Of a DNA stretch of 64,000 nt, positions 1 to 14,439 are shown piece after piece; the first letter of the stretch is position 1; every line of letters starts with the position of its first letter. Location: the NCBI RefSeq assembly GCF_965638725.1, contig NC_134949.1:45102151-45166150 (forward strand). The letters run 5' to 3'. The notes below the pieces were generated by a model. The model made no database searches, was not told the origin of the DNA, and saw nothing but the letters and a program-made list of their open reading frames with translations. This DNA comes from Aptenodytes patagonicus. Its lineage: Eukaryota > Chordata > Aves > Sphenisciformes > Spheniscidae. The position numbers and the translations under genes are program-made.

Positions 1-530
1 TGCTGACCAGTTCAGTTTGACTACTTCTTTTCCTGTAGTAGTTTGCAGACCGGTAATCAGTTCTGAAATGTAAGTTCTGTCTTGCATATCTTTTACTTAA
101 TTCAACAGATCCTGATTCCTCAAAGCAAGACATGGTTTCCTGATGACAACAATGTGAATGCAAGAAGAAAGCAACCTGCGATTAGACTTGTACCCTGAAG
201 ACTGCCTCCCTGCTGTAGGCACAACTGCTCTCATTACTTCTGCTCACTATTGAATTTGCAGCTTTCTAATTAACATGGCTGCAAGTAACCAGTTCTGAAG
301 GAAAAGAAAGATAAGGTGCAGTTACATGAATTGGCGAATGCCATGCTCTGAACTCATCTGGTTTTAACTCCTCCCTTTTCGTATACCATCTGGTTTCAGA
401 AACCACCTGCAGACATTACTGAAAAGCTAATGCTGTTCCACTATGGCTGTCCGAAGCTGAAGGCAGTAGTTCCAACATAAAGTTTTTACAATTAGTTGTA
501 TTCTCATAAAATGACATTTATAATCTGTGA
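1..530. other. Intergenic DNA, nothing recognised
   Basis: AT-rich sequence with no long open frame and no repeat family that I recognise. It is the left flank of the CR1 insertion that follows. In other amniotes PTPRQ lies on this side of MYF6, but I found no PTPRQ-like exon here. Confidence 0.5.
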
Positions 531-886
531 TTAAAGAAATTTTTCCTTACATCCAATCTAAACCTCCCCTGCCGCAACTTGAGGCCATTTCCTCTCGTCC
601 TATTGCTTGTTACTTCGGAGAAAAGACCAACACCCACCTCGCTACAACCTCCTTTCAGGTAGTTGTAGAGAGCGATGAGGTCTCCCCTCAGCCTCCTTTT
701 CTCCAGGCTAAACAACCCCAGTTCCCTCAGCCGCTCCTCATCAGACTTGCTCTCCAGACCCCTCACCAGCCTCGTTGCCCTTCTCTGGACACGCTCCAGC
801 ACCTCAACATCCTTCTTGTAGTGAGGGGCCCAAAACTGAACACAGTATTCGAGGTGCGGCCTCACCAGGGCCGAGTACAGGGGCAC
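531..886 (-). mobile_element. CR1 LINE fragment, inverted 5' half of a twin-primed copy
   Basis: On the minus strand this reads as an open CR1 ORF2 segment downstream of the reverse transcriptase core. It runs from the block [12 protein letters not shown] through [28 protein letters not shown] and ending at RKNFF. It abuts, head to head, a plus-strand segment that continues the same element from RKNFF to the 3' end. The inverted piece stops at the left within the same AGGAAAAATTTCTTTA stretch (532-547, complement) with which the right-hand piece begins (887-902). The element is non-autonomous and 5'-truncated. Confidence 0.92.
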
Positions 887-1104
887 AGGAAAAATTTCTT
901 TACTGAAAGAGTGGTGAAACATTGGAACAGGCTGCCCAGGGAAGTGGTGGAGTCCCCATCCCTGGAGGTATTTAAAAGACGTGTAGATGAGGCGCTTAGG
1001 GACATGGTTTAGTGGGCATGGTGGTGTTGGGTTGACGGTTGGACTCGATGATCTTAGAGGTCTTTTCCAACCTCAATGATTCTATGATTCTATGATTCTA
1101 TGAT
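887..1104 (+). mobile_element. CR1 LINE 3' end, direct half of the twin-primed copy
   Basis: This encodes the last CR1 ORF2 residues ([20 protein letters not shown] up to ALRDMV and a stop at about 1010-1012). The short CR1 3'UTR follows, and the copy ends in about three 8-bp ATTCTATG repeats at 1079-1104. That repeat is the diagnostic CR1 3' terminus. With 531-886 it forms a single insertion with an inverted 5' part. Confidence 0.95.
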
Positions 1105-4100
1105 CTCATTTAAACACTGAGCTTTTTAGAAGTCCAAAGCACTCAGCGGCTCCCATTGAACAGAACGTGACTACGCTACTATGTATGGACCTAGCAAAAT
1201 AAAATTATTTTATTATTTGTCATTTGGAGTTTATTTAGGAACTGCTGGTGCACAATTAGTTCTGTCTGTTCTATTTTTCAGTTATTATAGTAATCAATAA
1301 TACTTCAAAGTAATAATTGTAATGCTTAGCACTTCCAGCCAAACATTTCTATTAGGCTGCTGTAATACACAAATGTTGTTTCCAAATAATGACACTGCAG
1401 GTCAACAGATTCTGTTATAAGCCAGCTGTTTCACACTTCACAACAAAGATATTTTCTCACTATTTTCTCTAAGTCTAAACATAGTTATATGTTGTCCAGT
1501 TACCAGTTTCAGAATACAGATCTAAGAGTGCTTTTCAAGGGATTATTTATCTAATCAGAATAGATTGTGTTTCTTTCTTCTAAACTTTTCCTCAGTGTTT
1601 AATTATCAAATCATTTCCCCAAAAAGCATAATTAGTACACTTTCTCCAAGAATCCAAGCACTTACATCAATTCAGTTGAAGCCTTATTTTTGATGATTTT
1701 TGCAGGCAGAGAGGGCATCTGGCAATCTTTTAGTCTATGCAGTTTCTCTGAAATGTTCTGCAGAGTGGTCTGGTGAAAAATGAAATGCAAGCATTTTTTG
1801 AGCATGCTTTTGTGAAATCTAGCTAGAATGAGAAGGGTAAGACCCATTTTGTCACACAGAATTTCTGAATACTATCCCCTTTTCATTCCTGTCTTGTGTC
1901 CTATGTGCCAGATGAATTGCATGGGGAAGGAAGAGTGTCAGCTCAGCCAAGGTTCTTTCTATACCTTGAGAAATGTCATGTTCTCTTTTAGGATGACCGT
2001 AAGACTCCTGTGTACTTTTGGAACATCGCAAGGGTGTTTTAACATGGTACAGTAAATGGTCAGAGCCATTTACTTATTTCAAAAATCTCAGACAACAAAT
2101 TTGCAGATTTTCTTTGTGCCACATACCCCTGGCACGTTCAAGAGACCATGTTACAACATCTAGATCCCAGTATACTTTAAAGAACACATTTTTGAACCTT
2201 CAGGAAAGGCTCAGCCACTCAAAGCAAGTGAAATCTTCGTATATAAACATAGAGAAGTTATTAAGTGAAATTATGTGAAATGAACAGAACAGAGAGCTGA
2301 AGGCGTACAAAATGGACTGCTGTTATTTCTTGTACTGACAGATCACAGGTAACCAACCTTGTTTACAAGCATGTACCTTAAATGACACACAGCGAATAAC
2401 AGAATGTCCTTCACAGCCTAAAACAGTTTTGCAGCTGTGCAACAGGTTCCGATAACAACATGATACAATATATGTCGGATTCAAGGTCATTATTGCTATT
2501 TAATACAGTGCAAATTTCTTTCCGGAAGACTTTCTCTCAATGGCTTCTATTTTTCAAAAGCAGCAGCTATTTTCCTTTTGAAAGCCCATGGAGATAAGAT
2601 ACATGGGGATTCTGTATTAACATTTCCTCTAGTCCCAGATACATTATACAGAATTTATTTTTAAAGTTTGAAGGTGATACAGGCTGTCATGTTTGAAGGC
2701 TCACACGACTGTAACTGAAGGGATTAGGAAGAAACTTCTCTGTTGCAACCTCTTCAGAGCATCCTGTATCTTCCACTGAAACGTCTGATATGGGCCTTTC
2801 TCAGAAAATACAGATGACAGATTTAGTGGACAGCAGTGTGGCACCTTGAGCACTTCATCCCTGTATTTGATGGGAGATAAAACTTCAAGGACTTTTGAGG
2901 TATTTTCCAGGTGGACAACTGACTAGGTTATCACCAGGAAGGGATGGAAGTACATTTGTCTTTCAATGATTAGAGGAAGCCCGCAGATGCAGGAAACTGT
3001 AAGTGACACAAAAGGGCCCCAAAATACACCAACTAGTGCACCAGCCCAAACCAAGTGGAGATGGTAAGAAGAAGTTAGAATGAAAATGAAAATATTTGAA
3101 GATCAGTGTATTCTTAAGGGATAAAGAAAGGTAGATCTGTGAAAACATTTTTTTCTTGCTACAATGCAGAAAAAGAGGGAGAAAATAGGAAATGTTGTTA
3201 AGAATGAATGTACAAAACCTTTTTTTTTTTTTTTTTGCATTAAAGCCCAATAAAGCCCAGGGATTATGGATATACAGCAAACAAGAGACTTGTGAAAAGC
3301 TACACAAAGAAAGGAATCTGACTGATGCTTGGCAGGGGAATGGTCACATATCAGACTACCCAAAGTACATGTTGTGAACATTACATTCAAATCAGTCAGG
3401 AACATATTTATGGAAATTAAGATGGTGCATACACGCTTTTCAAAGCTGAGACTGACTCAGCAAAGCTAATCATTGTACCTAAGGAAGAACTTGGAGGAAA
3501 ACACTTAGGACATAGCAATTATCTCTGCTAAAGCAGAAAATATGACAGGACAGCAAAAACAACATTCTGTATTTACCATACACTGTAAAAGATTGATGGC
3601 ATGCCACCCAAAGGTTCTCAAGCAAGTCATAACAAAGTACATGATACAAGCTTTATTTGTTCAATTAAGAGCAACGTAGGATGCAGAAAGCAAGAGGTAA
3701 CGATGACACATGGAGAACAAAACCTTGAAGTACAAATCACATAAAATGTACAAAGTACAAATCATGGTGAAATCAACACTTCTTCAAAATTATGAGCTAA
3801 ATTGATTGTCCACAAAGGCAGAAGAATACTGAAAATAAAATGAACAAATTTTGAAATTATATTCAACAGAGAAGATATATAAAATCTCATGAGGAACAGG
3901 GAATTCTATAGGGCTATGACATGGTTGCATTACTTCCAATATTGTAGTTACATTTTGGCAACAGTAATATCTCAAGAGATTCCCATTTGAGTTGTTTCTG
4001 CATTTTAAATCCACATGTGCATGGAATAATTGAGGACTGAATTGATGCAGCACCAGGAAATAAGTCAAGACCAAGTAATGCCTGCATTTGACTACAGCTT

Positions 4101-7100
4101 ATTATCTTTATCTTAATCATCCAATGTTATGTATCTGTAATCAAATGGCTCATTAAACTGGTACGCCCATATGTCAGAGAGCTAACACCAGGAAACCAAA
4201 AGAATATTTGGCAATGGATGATGAAACAGTTGAATACAATTTATGTATAAACAGCGATCATTCGGCATAATCATTTCATGATTTTGTGATGTGCTGTCTT
4301 AAACAATCCCTATGTTATTGCTGAGGAGGGAGTTGTCTACAGCCATTACTTCACTGTATCTTCACAGTTTCTACTTCCAAGCCACTATCATCCTAGTTTT
4401 CCATGAAGATCCATGGCTTTGCAAAAATCCCTTGTGAGCCCCAGAAAAGTAAGCTGTCATTTTTCCACAGTCTGAGCACTAAGCTCTTTCTGTCCATAGA
4501 CAGCAGGGATGTGATTAGCCTGAGTGTTGGATGCAGAAACTAGCTCTCCACCCACCCTTTCCTTCCTTTCACTTGCAGAATTAAAATGAATATTTATTTA
4601 TTTTAATTAGTAGTAGCAACTATGGTTTAACTATTGCCTTTTTGACTAAGATTGGGTTTAGATGTCACAGTCGTCATGTTCTGAAACTACGTAGTGTGAA
4701 AATGCACTTTACGCTTCCAAGAGTTTGTAGTGTAAACAGACAAATAAGTATATGACTGTAAAAATGGCCTTTCATGTAATTACAAAAAATGTGATGGCAA
4801 AAATATGATTGTATGGCACATGATGTGTCTTGTACTTGTGTCGCATTTCACGTCCCCCATTTTTTGCCTAATCACAAGTAGAAGACATCTGTCATTATTA
4901 CTACCTTTTTCCCTGCAAGGAATGCCTGCTTGTGGATAGAACCATGGAAAATGCTTGCCCCAGCCAGCAACAGCGCAACGGGCCTCCGGTTTCTGATTGG
5001 CACTCCCTCCTCCCCAGGAAAACGTCTTGTAGTAAAATAAATGTGTTTGTGCAGTGGTGACTATTTGTCACCGTAGACCCTGACACAGGCATTAAAGCAT
5101 CTGCCATTTAGAACTGTGTCTCATAACTGCCTAACATGAGAGCTGTAATGAAATCCTACCTTACCATATTGAACTAGAGAAGTCTGTTTAGTTAGCAAGG
5201 TTGCACCTCTCAGATACTAACAGGACTGTAACTGATATGAACACTAAAGTCCATATCCAGTCAAAGGAAAACAGCAATAACTTGGAACAGCTATACAGCA
5301 AAGGCATCTGCGAATAAGAATTTTTAAATCTTCCCCTACAAAGACCGTAAAATTATACGAAGCTGTCTTTTCCAGGTTTCTACCTTTCTGGCTTCCCAGC
5401 TCCAGAGCATATACTATACCATTCACTACTCCACTTGCCAAACTTGCATTTGAGGGATGGTTGCTCCCACATGCTTTTAAATTCTCTGAAATGGCACATA
5501 CTTCTACACAAGCACTGGCATGCACAGTACACGCACTTCCACTAATCAGTTCCTAAATCTCCAGTGAGAGTGCGTGTGACAATGTGGATATGCAAATAAT
5601 ATCATTTCCATGGACAAGCAGAATTTGAATACGGTCAAGTAAACAACAGAGTCTAGGTAAGCAAAAGTCAGCTGGTAGTCTAACAACATATATAAATGAA
5701 AATCAAGAATTAAAGCTGGTCCGTGTTACCCCTGCAGACCTCTGTGAAATTCAGGCATTTTAAGGCAAGAAGAAATAATGAAGTTCAGCAAAGAAGTGCT
5801 CCTACATACCACAAGCCATGAAGTTCCATATGCTCTGTTCCGGTAGCAGGAATTATTCTTCCATGAATGTCAGTAAAGTTCTTTTGCTTAAATTTCCTAT
5901 AGGTCATTGTCAGCATAAGAAATGCTGGTCCCCCGTAGCCTCCACTGCCCAGACTTTCAAGAAAACTCATGGAAAATCTCTAACCTCTGTTCACCAAACA
6001 TTTCTGTAGTAAGTTGTAGGTTCAGGGATAGATACATGTTCTTTACCAGATTACCTATCTTTTGTGCACCAACTTTCCCCTTACAGTTTCCATATCCCTC
6101 AGTCATTTCAAACATGTTTAAAAAGTAAAGATATCTCAGTCCTTCCATCTGCTTAAAATTTCCTTCTGAAGGGAAAGATGAAGTCTCTCATACCCCTTAG
6201 CTTTTGCAATCCTTGGCATAATAGACTATTTCAGCAGCAAATCTCATAGTGCAGCAACATGTCAAGGTTTTCTCTAGTTCTTCCCAATGAACTGTGACTA
6301 TGAATACATTAGCAGATAATACAGGTGCATCAGGAGCAGATCTGTGGAAACTGGCAGTGCTGAAGACCTAGCATCCACTTCACATTTCAGGGTGCCTTCT
6401 AGCTTAGTTTCTCCTGAACAGAACCCAGATGACACACCCTGTAACAAGTATCAAAAATGCAGTAAGCGGGAGCTATTCGGAGATTTGCTCCACAAGGGCA
6501 TTCCTGACAAATTAAAATGAGAATGGAAACACATCCTAGGTTAGTATTTGAGTGCACCTCTTGACACATCAGGAGAAATGGCAGACAATTAACTCTCTAA
6601 TAGCTTAGACTGGTGTCCTAACTGTGTAACATACAGATTACAAGTGACAACAAAACATGGTCGTTAACACATATCCCCAGACATGCCACCTACCTTACCT
6701 GAATACACTACCAAACTCAGGTGAGAAGGTCTTCTGTGTGAATTGGAATTGACAGAGGACAGGACAGGAGTAAGAGCCTAGACTTCTGTAGCAAAGAGGT
6801 ACTCTAAGTGGTTGCCTTGAGACTATAATGGGGACAGTGTATAATTTTTTTCTGTTGAGAAATTAGATGAAAAATGCTAACATTTTAAAAGGAGGTGCTA
6901 TTGTTCCCACAAAAAAAGGACGTTAGAAATATCAGTAGAAGATATCAAGTCAAATGTTAGAGGGATTTCAGAAACTTGGTGAAACACAAGTTTTGAGGAA
7001 TATAAACTGTTTGAAAAAGATGAATAAAGGCAGAAGAACAGCATTGCGTATTAACAATAAAATATGTTGAAAGGGAAAGTTTCTGCTAAGAAAGATGCTG

Positions 7101-9357
7101 TTGAACGTGAGTGGAAAAGGAAAAAAAGGAGAGTGGGAACGTGAACAGAAAAATTTCCATATCTGAAGTGCAAACAAACTCCGAGAACCCCAGTATGCCC
7201 ACAGCTGGGCCTATGCTGGTAACCTGCACTTCAGAAATCTGCAAGAAGCAACTTAACACACTACCTGGTAGCCAAGGTATCTAACCATCTCTCAAATCAA
7301 GGCGGGTATTGTACGAGTTGAATAGGACTATAACAAAGACAGGCTGAAAATTTCACCTTCGCCCAGGTGCCCTTTCAGAGTGCCACATAGGAGTGGATGT
7401 GCCTGATCCCCACTGATGACCGATGCCGCTGCAAAGAAGTGTCAAAGAGGTCAAAGACTAAAAATACACAATGCCTGTGGCTAGAAGAATCTTGAGGAGA
7501 GTGAAGGAGAAAAAGGAGGTATTTGGAGTGGTATGCAGTGCTATGTGGGTCCTAGATGACAAAATACTTCTCTATAATTCTGAACTTCTGCTTAAACCAT
7601 AAGGTGTCGAGAGTGACCTGGGCCGTTGCAGGCTCATTATTCAACCACAATTATCCAGAAAAGTTTATGTGGAAAAGTGAATTTGGAGGGATTGAAGTTC
7701 TGGAGATCAGCTGTGACTTAAAATGCAGTGCTTCTTTCTTGGATTTGGGTCAAGCTGACCACATACTGAATTTACCACTCACTGACTTACTGAAATACTT
7801 CTTTGGTAGGATAACAGACCTGGTAGACCAGTGAAATACAGTACCTCTCATATTTTACTTGTGTAAATATACTGAAAGTAGATTTTCAGTAGAGTACCAC
7901 AGTATTCTGGTGGAAGCAGTAACAATTCAATAAAGAACTGGCTTCACAGACTGAGAGTGAGTTTTTCTGTAAGGAGCTATCAAGCCGACTGAAGTTACAA
8001 GCAGAGTTCAGCAGTGATCCTCCTTCCAATTCTATGTGCAGTTGTTCTTATTCACGTGCTTTTACTTCCTCTTATGTCTTTGTGCTTATTTCTAACATGA
8101 TCTGGAATGCAAGGCACGAAGAGAAAAAAGACCAGCACCAACTTCTGAATCCTCCACTTGGTCCACTTTTGTAATGGAGAACATGACTGAGGATGTTTTG
8201 TTCAAATCTGCTAGGGTTGTTTGCTAGCTGTGTTATGTTCACCAAGGAGCTGGAATGGGAGATGCGATGGCTACAGCAAAATTCAATTTGCTTATGTGAT
8301 GGGGAAATTGGACGACTTCATTCAAATTCAAATTCAGTTACAGTTGATAGGAGTTTTGCTCAATAAAGGGCTAACTATGCTGTGCCCACATTACTGTGAG
8401 GAACCAGATCTGTTTACTCTAGCACTAAGTGCTGGAAAAAAAGAACTTATTTTGTTTCCTGTTTAAAAAAAAAAAAAATCTGTTGACAGCAGAAGGAGCA
8501 TCTGGCTCCTAAACTTCCAGTTTCCCAACTCCCTAAGTCCAGTTAAAACTCTTGAAAGGACAACAACAATTTGTTTGTTGTTAAACTAAATTTTCATTTG
8601 TGCACCTTACCAGTAGATTGATCTCGTCTCTGTCTTGTTCCAAACATTCCCAGAGCAGTAGTGAAGAAACTAAAGATTAAAAGAAAAAATGACTGTAGTA
8701 AATGTGAAAATGTTTTAAATAATCAGCAGACTTACGATTTTTCTTTTTTTATTACTACATTCACTAACGGTATGGGACAAACATCGCTGTAGGACTCCAA
8801 AGCATGTAACACTCCTCCCTGGATCGTCAGCAAATTAAATGAGAAACACAAGGGATGGGTAAAGGTCAACATTACATCCCTTTTTAAAGGTAGAAAATTG
8901 AATCACAGGGAAATTAAGTGACTGGTCAAAGGTCAAACAGAAAGCAAGTTGCAGAGCATGGAAACTGAGAAACTGTGTCTTATGTTCAGCTCCTTAACTG
9001 CAAGACTACCCTTTCTTTAATCTGAAGAGGAAAAAAACCTCAGTGCTGGAATATTAGTATCAAAATTTGTTTCGCTGAGAACAGTCTGAATTTCTCTGTC
9101 TCATCCAAAACTGGATACTGTTCTGCCTCATTAAAGCAGAAATGAGATCCATTCCAACAACACTTGATTTGGTCAAAATCTTGTTTTGGAAAAACAGTCA
9201 CGTCAATGATCAATTTCATTGTCGCTTTTAAGAAATGAGCAAAAATGCCATGGTTCCCTTCAGAAAGAATGAAGTTAGAAGCTACGTTTGAGAGATCTTG
9301 TGGTATTCCGGGGGCTTCATCCACGCTTCGTATATTATTGTGGGTTTCTATGAAAAA
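1105..9357. other. Intergenic DNA upstream of MYF6, no gene seen
   Basis: About 8 kb of AT-rich DNA. Open frames here are short and have no recognisable domain. Small features are a 17-base T run at 3220-3236 and an A run near 8465-8478. Mammalian MYF6/MYF5 enhancers extend far upstream, so regulatory sequence may lie here, but none can be singled out by eye. Confidence 0.5.
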
Positions 9358-9540
9358 GCATACACATATGTGTGTATACACATGTATACACACGTACAGT
9401 TGTGTACACATGTATACACACATATGTATACACACAGAAATATACTTACTTATCCACATAAATATACATACATATGTGTGTGTGTCTGTAGATATGGAAA
9501 CATATATATGCATATACACACATATATATTTTTACATAAG
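9358..9540. repeat. Degenerate TG/CA/TA alternating purine-pyrimidine tract
   Basis: About 180 bp dominated by short runs of ACACATATG, GTATACAC and ATATAT. Purines and pyrimidines alternate almost throughout, and many small palindromes such as GTATAC and CATATG recur. Open frames called across it on both strands are artefacts of the repeat. Confidence 0.9.
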
Positions 9541-10149
9541 CAGAGAGAAATTACATGGGATTTAAGGGACACAAGGCAGTCCGGGGAAAGAGGCAAACAG
9601 GCCATTTTCCCATACCTTCTCTTTCTTGGTGTAAGAGATACCTAGACATGATGTGACATTACAGTATAGGCTAACAGTGATCACAAGCTCCATTTCTGTC
9701 TCAGGGGCTAGGAAGCTCTATATATCTTGCCAGACCTGAGGGATTAAACTGCAGTTACACCAGATGCCTGGGCTTGCTTGCCCTAAACAACATCAAGGAC
9801 AGGGGCTGTCCGGAGAGCCCCATCAGACTGTAACCCAGTCACCTGGAATCACTCCTGTCACCTCACAGGCAACGTGGGAAAGTTCAGATTAAAAGATTAA
9901 GCCGAGGTGCAATAACTGTGGGTGCTTCAGCACCACAGCAAGGCTCTGCCTTGATAGCCTTACCGCTGTGTGTGGAGGAACAGTAAGCTTGGCTCCTAAC
10001 CTTGGGCTGGCCCGGGTGGCTTGGGTCACAGGAATGGCATGCTTCAAGGGGGGGGGCGGGGAATAGCAGGGGCTTCTTCTGAAAATATTAACCCGTCTAT
10101 TTGGAGAGTGATGGCTGCCTTTGAAATCTCTCCTTATAGATCTATACTT

Positions 10150-10573
10150 AGCACCGGGGCAAGGAGCGTGCGCTGGGGGGTGTGAGGGGTGGGCAGAGGG
10201 AGGGCTCCCTGTGAAGCCCCGCGCCTTTGTCCTCCAGCCGTGCCCCCGCGGGCTCGGCAGCGGGGACGGGGCCGCCCGCCGCGCCCGGACGCGGCTCCCG
10301 AGCCCCCACCTCGCGTCCCTTCGCTGCACCCCGAGCTCACGGGATTATTTCGGGGTGGGGGGGAAGTTGGGTTGTAATTTTATTTTTCGTTTGTTTCCCT
10401 TTTTGGTTTTTTTTTGTTTTTTTTTTCCTAATTTGCCTCCCTCCCCTCGTGCCCCCCCTCCCCCTTCTAAATAGGAGATGTTCTCAGGACAGCGCCCAGG
10501 AGACTGGCTGGAATCAGTTTTGGAGGGTGATGCACCGCGACAGCTAAAAGTTGGGTAGGGTTTCAGCAGCTCC
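10150..10573 (+). promoter_or_regulatory. MYF6: GC-rich MYF6 upstream promoter region
   Basis: GC content and CG dinucleotides rise sharply from about 10150, directly upstream of the MYF6 TATA box. The stretch ends in a T-rich and then C-rich tract (10380-10465). It is the expected position of the proximal MYF6 promoter, but the individual sites are uncertain. Confidence 0.6.
10466..10475 (+). promoter_or_regulatory. MYF6: CArG/MEF2-like site upstream of MYF6
   Basis: TCTAAATAGG matches the SRF CArG consensus CC(A/T)6GG with one mismatch (first C to T). It also resembles a shortened MEF2 site. It lies about 100 bp upstream of the TATA box. MRF4 promoters are known to respond to MEF2 and myogenin; that this site mediates such control is inference. 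Confidence 0.3.
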
Positions 10574-10581
10574 TATATAAA
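10574..10581 (+). promoter_or_regulatory. MYF6: MYF6 TATA box
   Basis: TATATAAA lies 109 bp upstream of the ATG, placing transcription start near 10605. The implied leader of about 85 bases has no upstream ATG and carries one E-box, CATCTG, at 10618-10623. Confidence 0.85.
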
Positions 10582-10609
10582 GCAGGGGGGACTTATGTCA
10601 CTGCACTAA

Positions 10610-11979
<1,370 letters not shown>

Positions 11980-12535
11980 ATCCGGTTGCTCTGGTAGTAT
12001 ATTTAACGGAGATGGAGCCCCCACCCCCTTCCCTCTAAACTAAGTAATGAAGCAAATTAACACAGTGGAAAGCCCAGGCAGGGGCCTTGTTAAGGTCGAG
12101 TCAAGGTACACCTACACCAAGGAAAATGGCTCCCACTGACTCGAGCCAAACAGACTTTCCCCCTTTTTCTTTCCTCCTTTTTTTCCCCGAGTTTTGTTTT
12201 CTTTAAATTGTGTTGCATAGACCACCCCTCCTCTTTTTCTTTCTTTTTTTTTTTTTTTTTTTTTTTAATTTAAGATACTTACCTGTGTACCGGTGATCCG
12301 CTTTGTCTGAGACTCACCGGAAAGTTCATTCCTGTCTGAGTGAAGCTGTTGGTTGCATTTCGTGTTAGTCGTATTTAAAGAGTTCCCGCCTCGTTTCGTT
12401 CCTGTAAATAATTTTAGTACTGTCTTTTCTTTTGTAAACATAACAAATATATATTTAAATGATGGAATGTGATATTGTATATAAGAACAGACGGATTTCT
12501 TGGATTGTAAAATAAAGCTCTTTGTGTTACAGTGC
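11980..12535 (+). other. MYF6: MYF6 3' untranslated region
   Basis: About 555 bp after the stop. It includes a 23-base T run at 12244-12266 and an AT-rich stretch with TATATATTTAAATG near 12448. It ends shortly after the poly(A) signal. Confidence 0.85.
12511..12516 (+). terminator. MYF6: MYF6 poly(A) signal
   Basis: Canonical AATAAA 532 bp after the stop codon, followed by a TTTGTGTTA U/GU-rich element at 12520-12528. Cleavage is probably near 12530. Confidence 0.85.
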
Positions 12536-14430
12536 TTCCCTCCCCTCGTAATTAAATAATAACTCGATCCCGGAGTTAAAACCCGCCACTGACTTCAGCG
12601 AGATGAAGCCCCGAGGAGTCAGACATACGTAGCCGAGACACGACCCGTGTGACCGGAGGCAGCTCTCAGGACAGATTTTTCCTTCGTTTTCTCCTCTAAG
12701 GAGCGTCCCTCCTAACCTAGGACCGCGCCCGCGGTGTTAATTACCCGCCTCCCCCGTTTGCTCCCAAGGGACGCCGGGCAGGCACGGGTGGGTGCCCGGG
12801 CAGGACCCCGCAGCCTGTCCGGCCGCCCGCAGCGCTCCGCGGCCCGTTTCCTCGCTGAGCTTGTGGAAAGCGCGTCCGCCCCTGGAAAGCGGTGCTGCTT
12901 CCCTAAAATGTCCGACAGTGCCAGTTGCGTAGCTCGCCAGGCAAGGGACGCTTCTTGGGCCTTGTCCTGCACATGGTGGGTGAGCTTAGAAAGGGGAAGC
13001 GCAAAGAGCCCCCCCGGTCCTTGAGAAGAGAGAGGCTCAGCGCCTCTCACCTTTTCCTCTCGGCACCGGAGGACTTGAACCCGGGCCTTGTCTGCGGCAA
13101 AACTGATGGGCCTGCTACCCTAACGGGGCAGCAAAAGGCCGTGACAGGAGCCCGCTCCCTTGGGGGCTGTGGGGCCGTGATTTCTTCCCAGGAAAGGTAA
13201 CTCCCCTTGACTTCCTGGAGCCTGAGGGAGAAGAGAATGGGGTCCCTCAGGGAGGAAAGAGTTAAGCGGCCGAAAAGGGGTTGGGGGGGGGGGGTAACAA
13301 CATATGAAGCCTTTCACTCAGTGATGTGAAAAAACACAGCCTCTCCGAGGATGGTGGAGTGGAGCTGCTCACAGTCGGAGCGTTACGGTTTGTAACGGAT
13401 TGTTTATACCCCGGGAAGGGGCGACCGTCAGGAAAGGGCACGGCTCTGCCCTACGCACACGCGGGGCTCGCCAGAGCTGACAAAAGCAAAGGGACGCTAC
13501 TTCAGCTCTGCTCGCGGGCGCTCTCCTCGTCAGCTTTAACCCTTGATTTATTTTTTGTTTTTGTTTTTTGAAAGGTCACAGCCACGTTTCTGGAAGGTCT
13601 CGCCCTTCTCGGCCGGCACCGGCACGGGTACGTCCGTCTGAAGGGGAGCCTCTTGCGAGAGACTGCCCTGAGAGCTGGCTCTCGTCGCGGTGCCGTCCGC
13701 TCTCCCTTTTTGTGCCGCCGTGGCCAGCCCGGGTTTTAAAACGGTTAAGTACTGGCTCTAAAAGCTCTCTGCTGAGATGCTCTGCTGTAAGGAGTAATTG
13801 CGGCGGCACAGTGTGGTGGGCACGTAGTGATTCGACAGTTTCCCCCTTTTTCTCGTTTCAAATAAACCCCTTTGCCTCAGGGAACTCTGGGGCGCTTCAG
13901 AAAGCGGCGCTTCGGAGAACGCGGGTCTTTACGTGCAATCTCTGCATTTTAGCGAAAGAGCGAAGGTGTTACAGTTTGCTTCTGTAGCGAAGGGACTTGA
14001 TCAGCGACAGAGTAGTTCAGATCGGGTTAGCAGCTCGTCGCCTTCCTCAATAATTCGTTCCGACCCCCGCCGGGTCAGAGAGAAGGGCTACACGCAGCTC
14101 ACTACCGATGCGGCACCGGTCGAACCAAGCCCCGCAGGACCCGCTTGCCGCAGGCAGCAGGGGAGGAGCGGTGTTGAAGCACCCCCGAAACCACAGTGTC
14201 ACGCCAACACCCCTCCAGCCTACTGCCAGGTTTGCCCTCAGCCCAGCATTAACCTCAACGAACTGGCCCGTCCGCCCGGCAGGACCCCCACGGCAGGGTC
14301 TCCTCCAGCAGCAGGGTAACTTGAGCGATTGTTTGGAGTAAGTTTGCCTAAAGGAAGGTTTTTTTTCATTAAATAAAGAAAATACCTCCCGAAGAGACTC
14401 TCCGTGACCCCCGCGGCTGCGGCTGACGTG
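12536..14430. other. MYF6-MYF5 intergenic, proximal GC-rich part
   Basis: GC-rich DNA with many CG dinucleotides, especially 12720-12870. It contains a 12-base G run at 13283-13294. Open frames are products of the base composition and show no domain. No gene is supported. Confidence 0.55.
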
Positions 14431-14439
14431 CCGGGCTTC

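Noticed and set aside
9040-9645. Three overlapping 100-160 codon frames
   Set aside because: They translate the TG/CA/TA repeat into His/Tyr/Thr/Val strings and are artefacts.
1-10000. Possible 3' exons of PTPRQ
   Set aside because: Expected on this side from synteny, but no fibronectin III or phosphatase-like exon was recognised on either strand.
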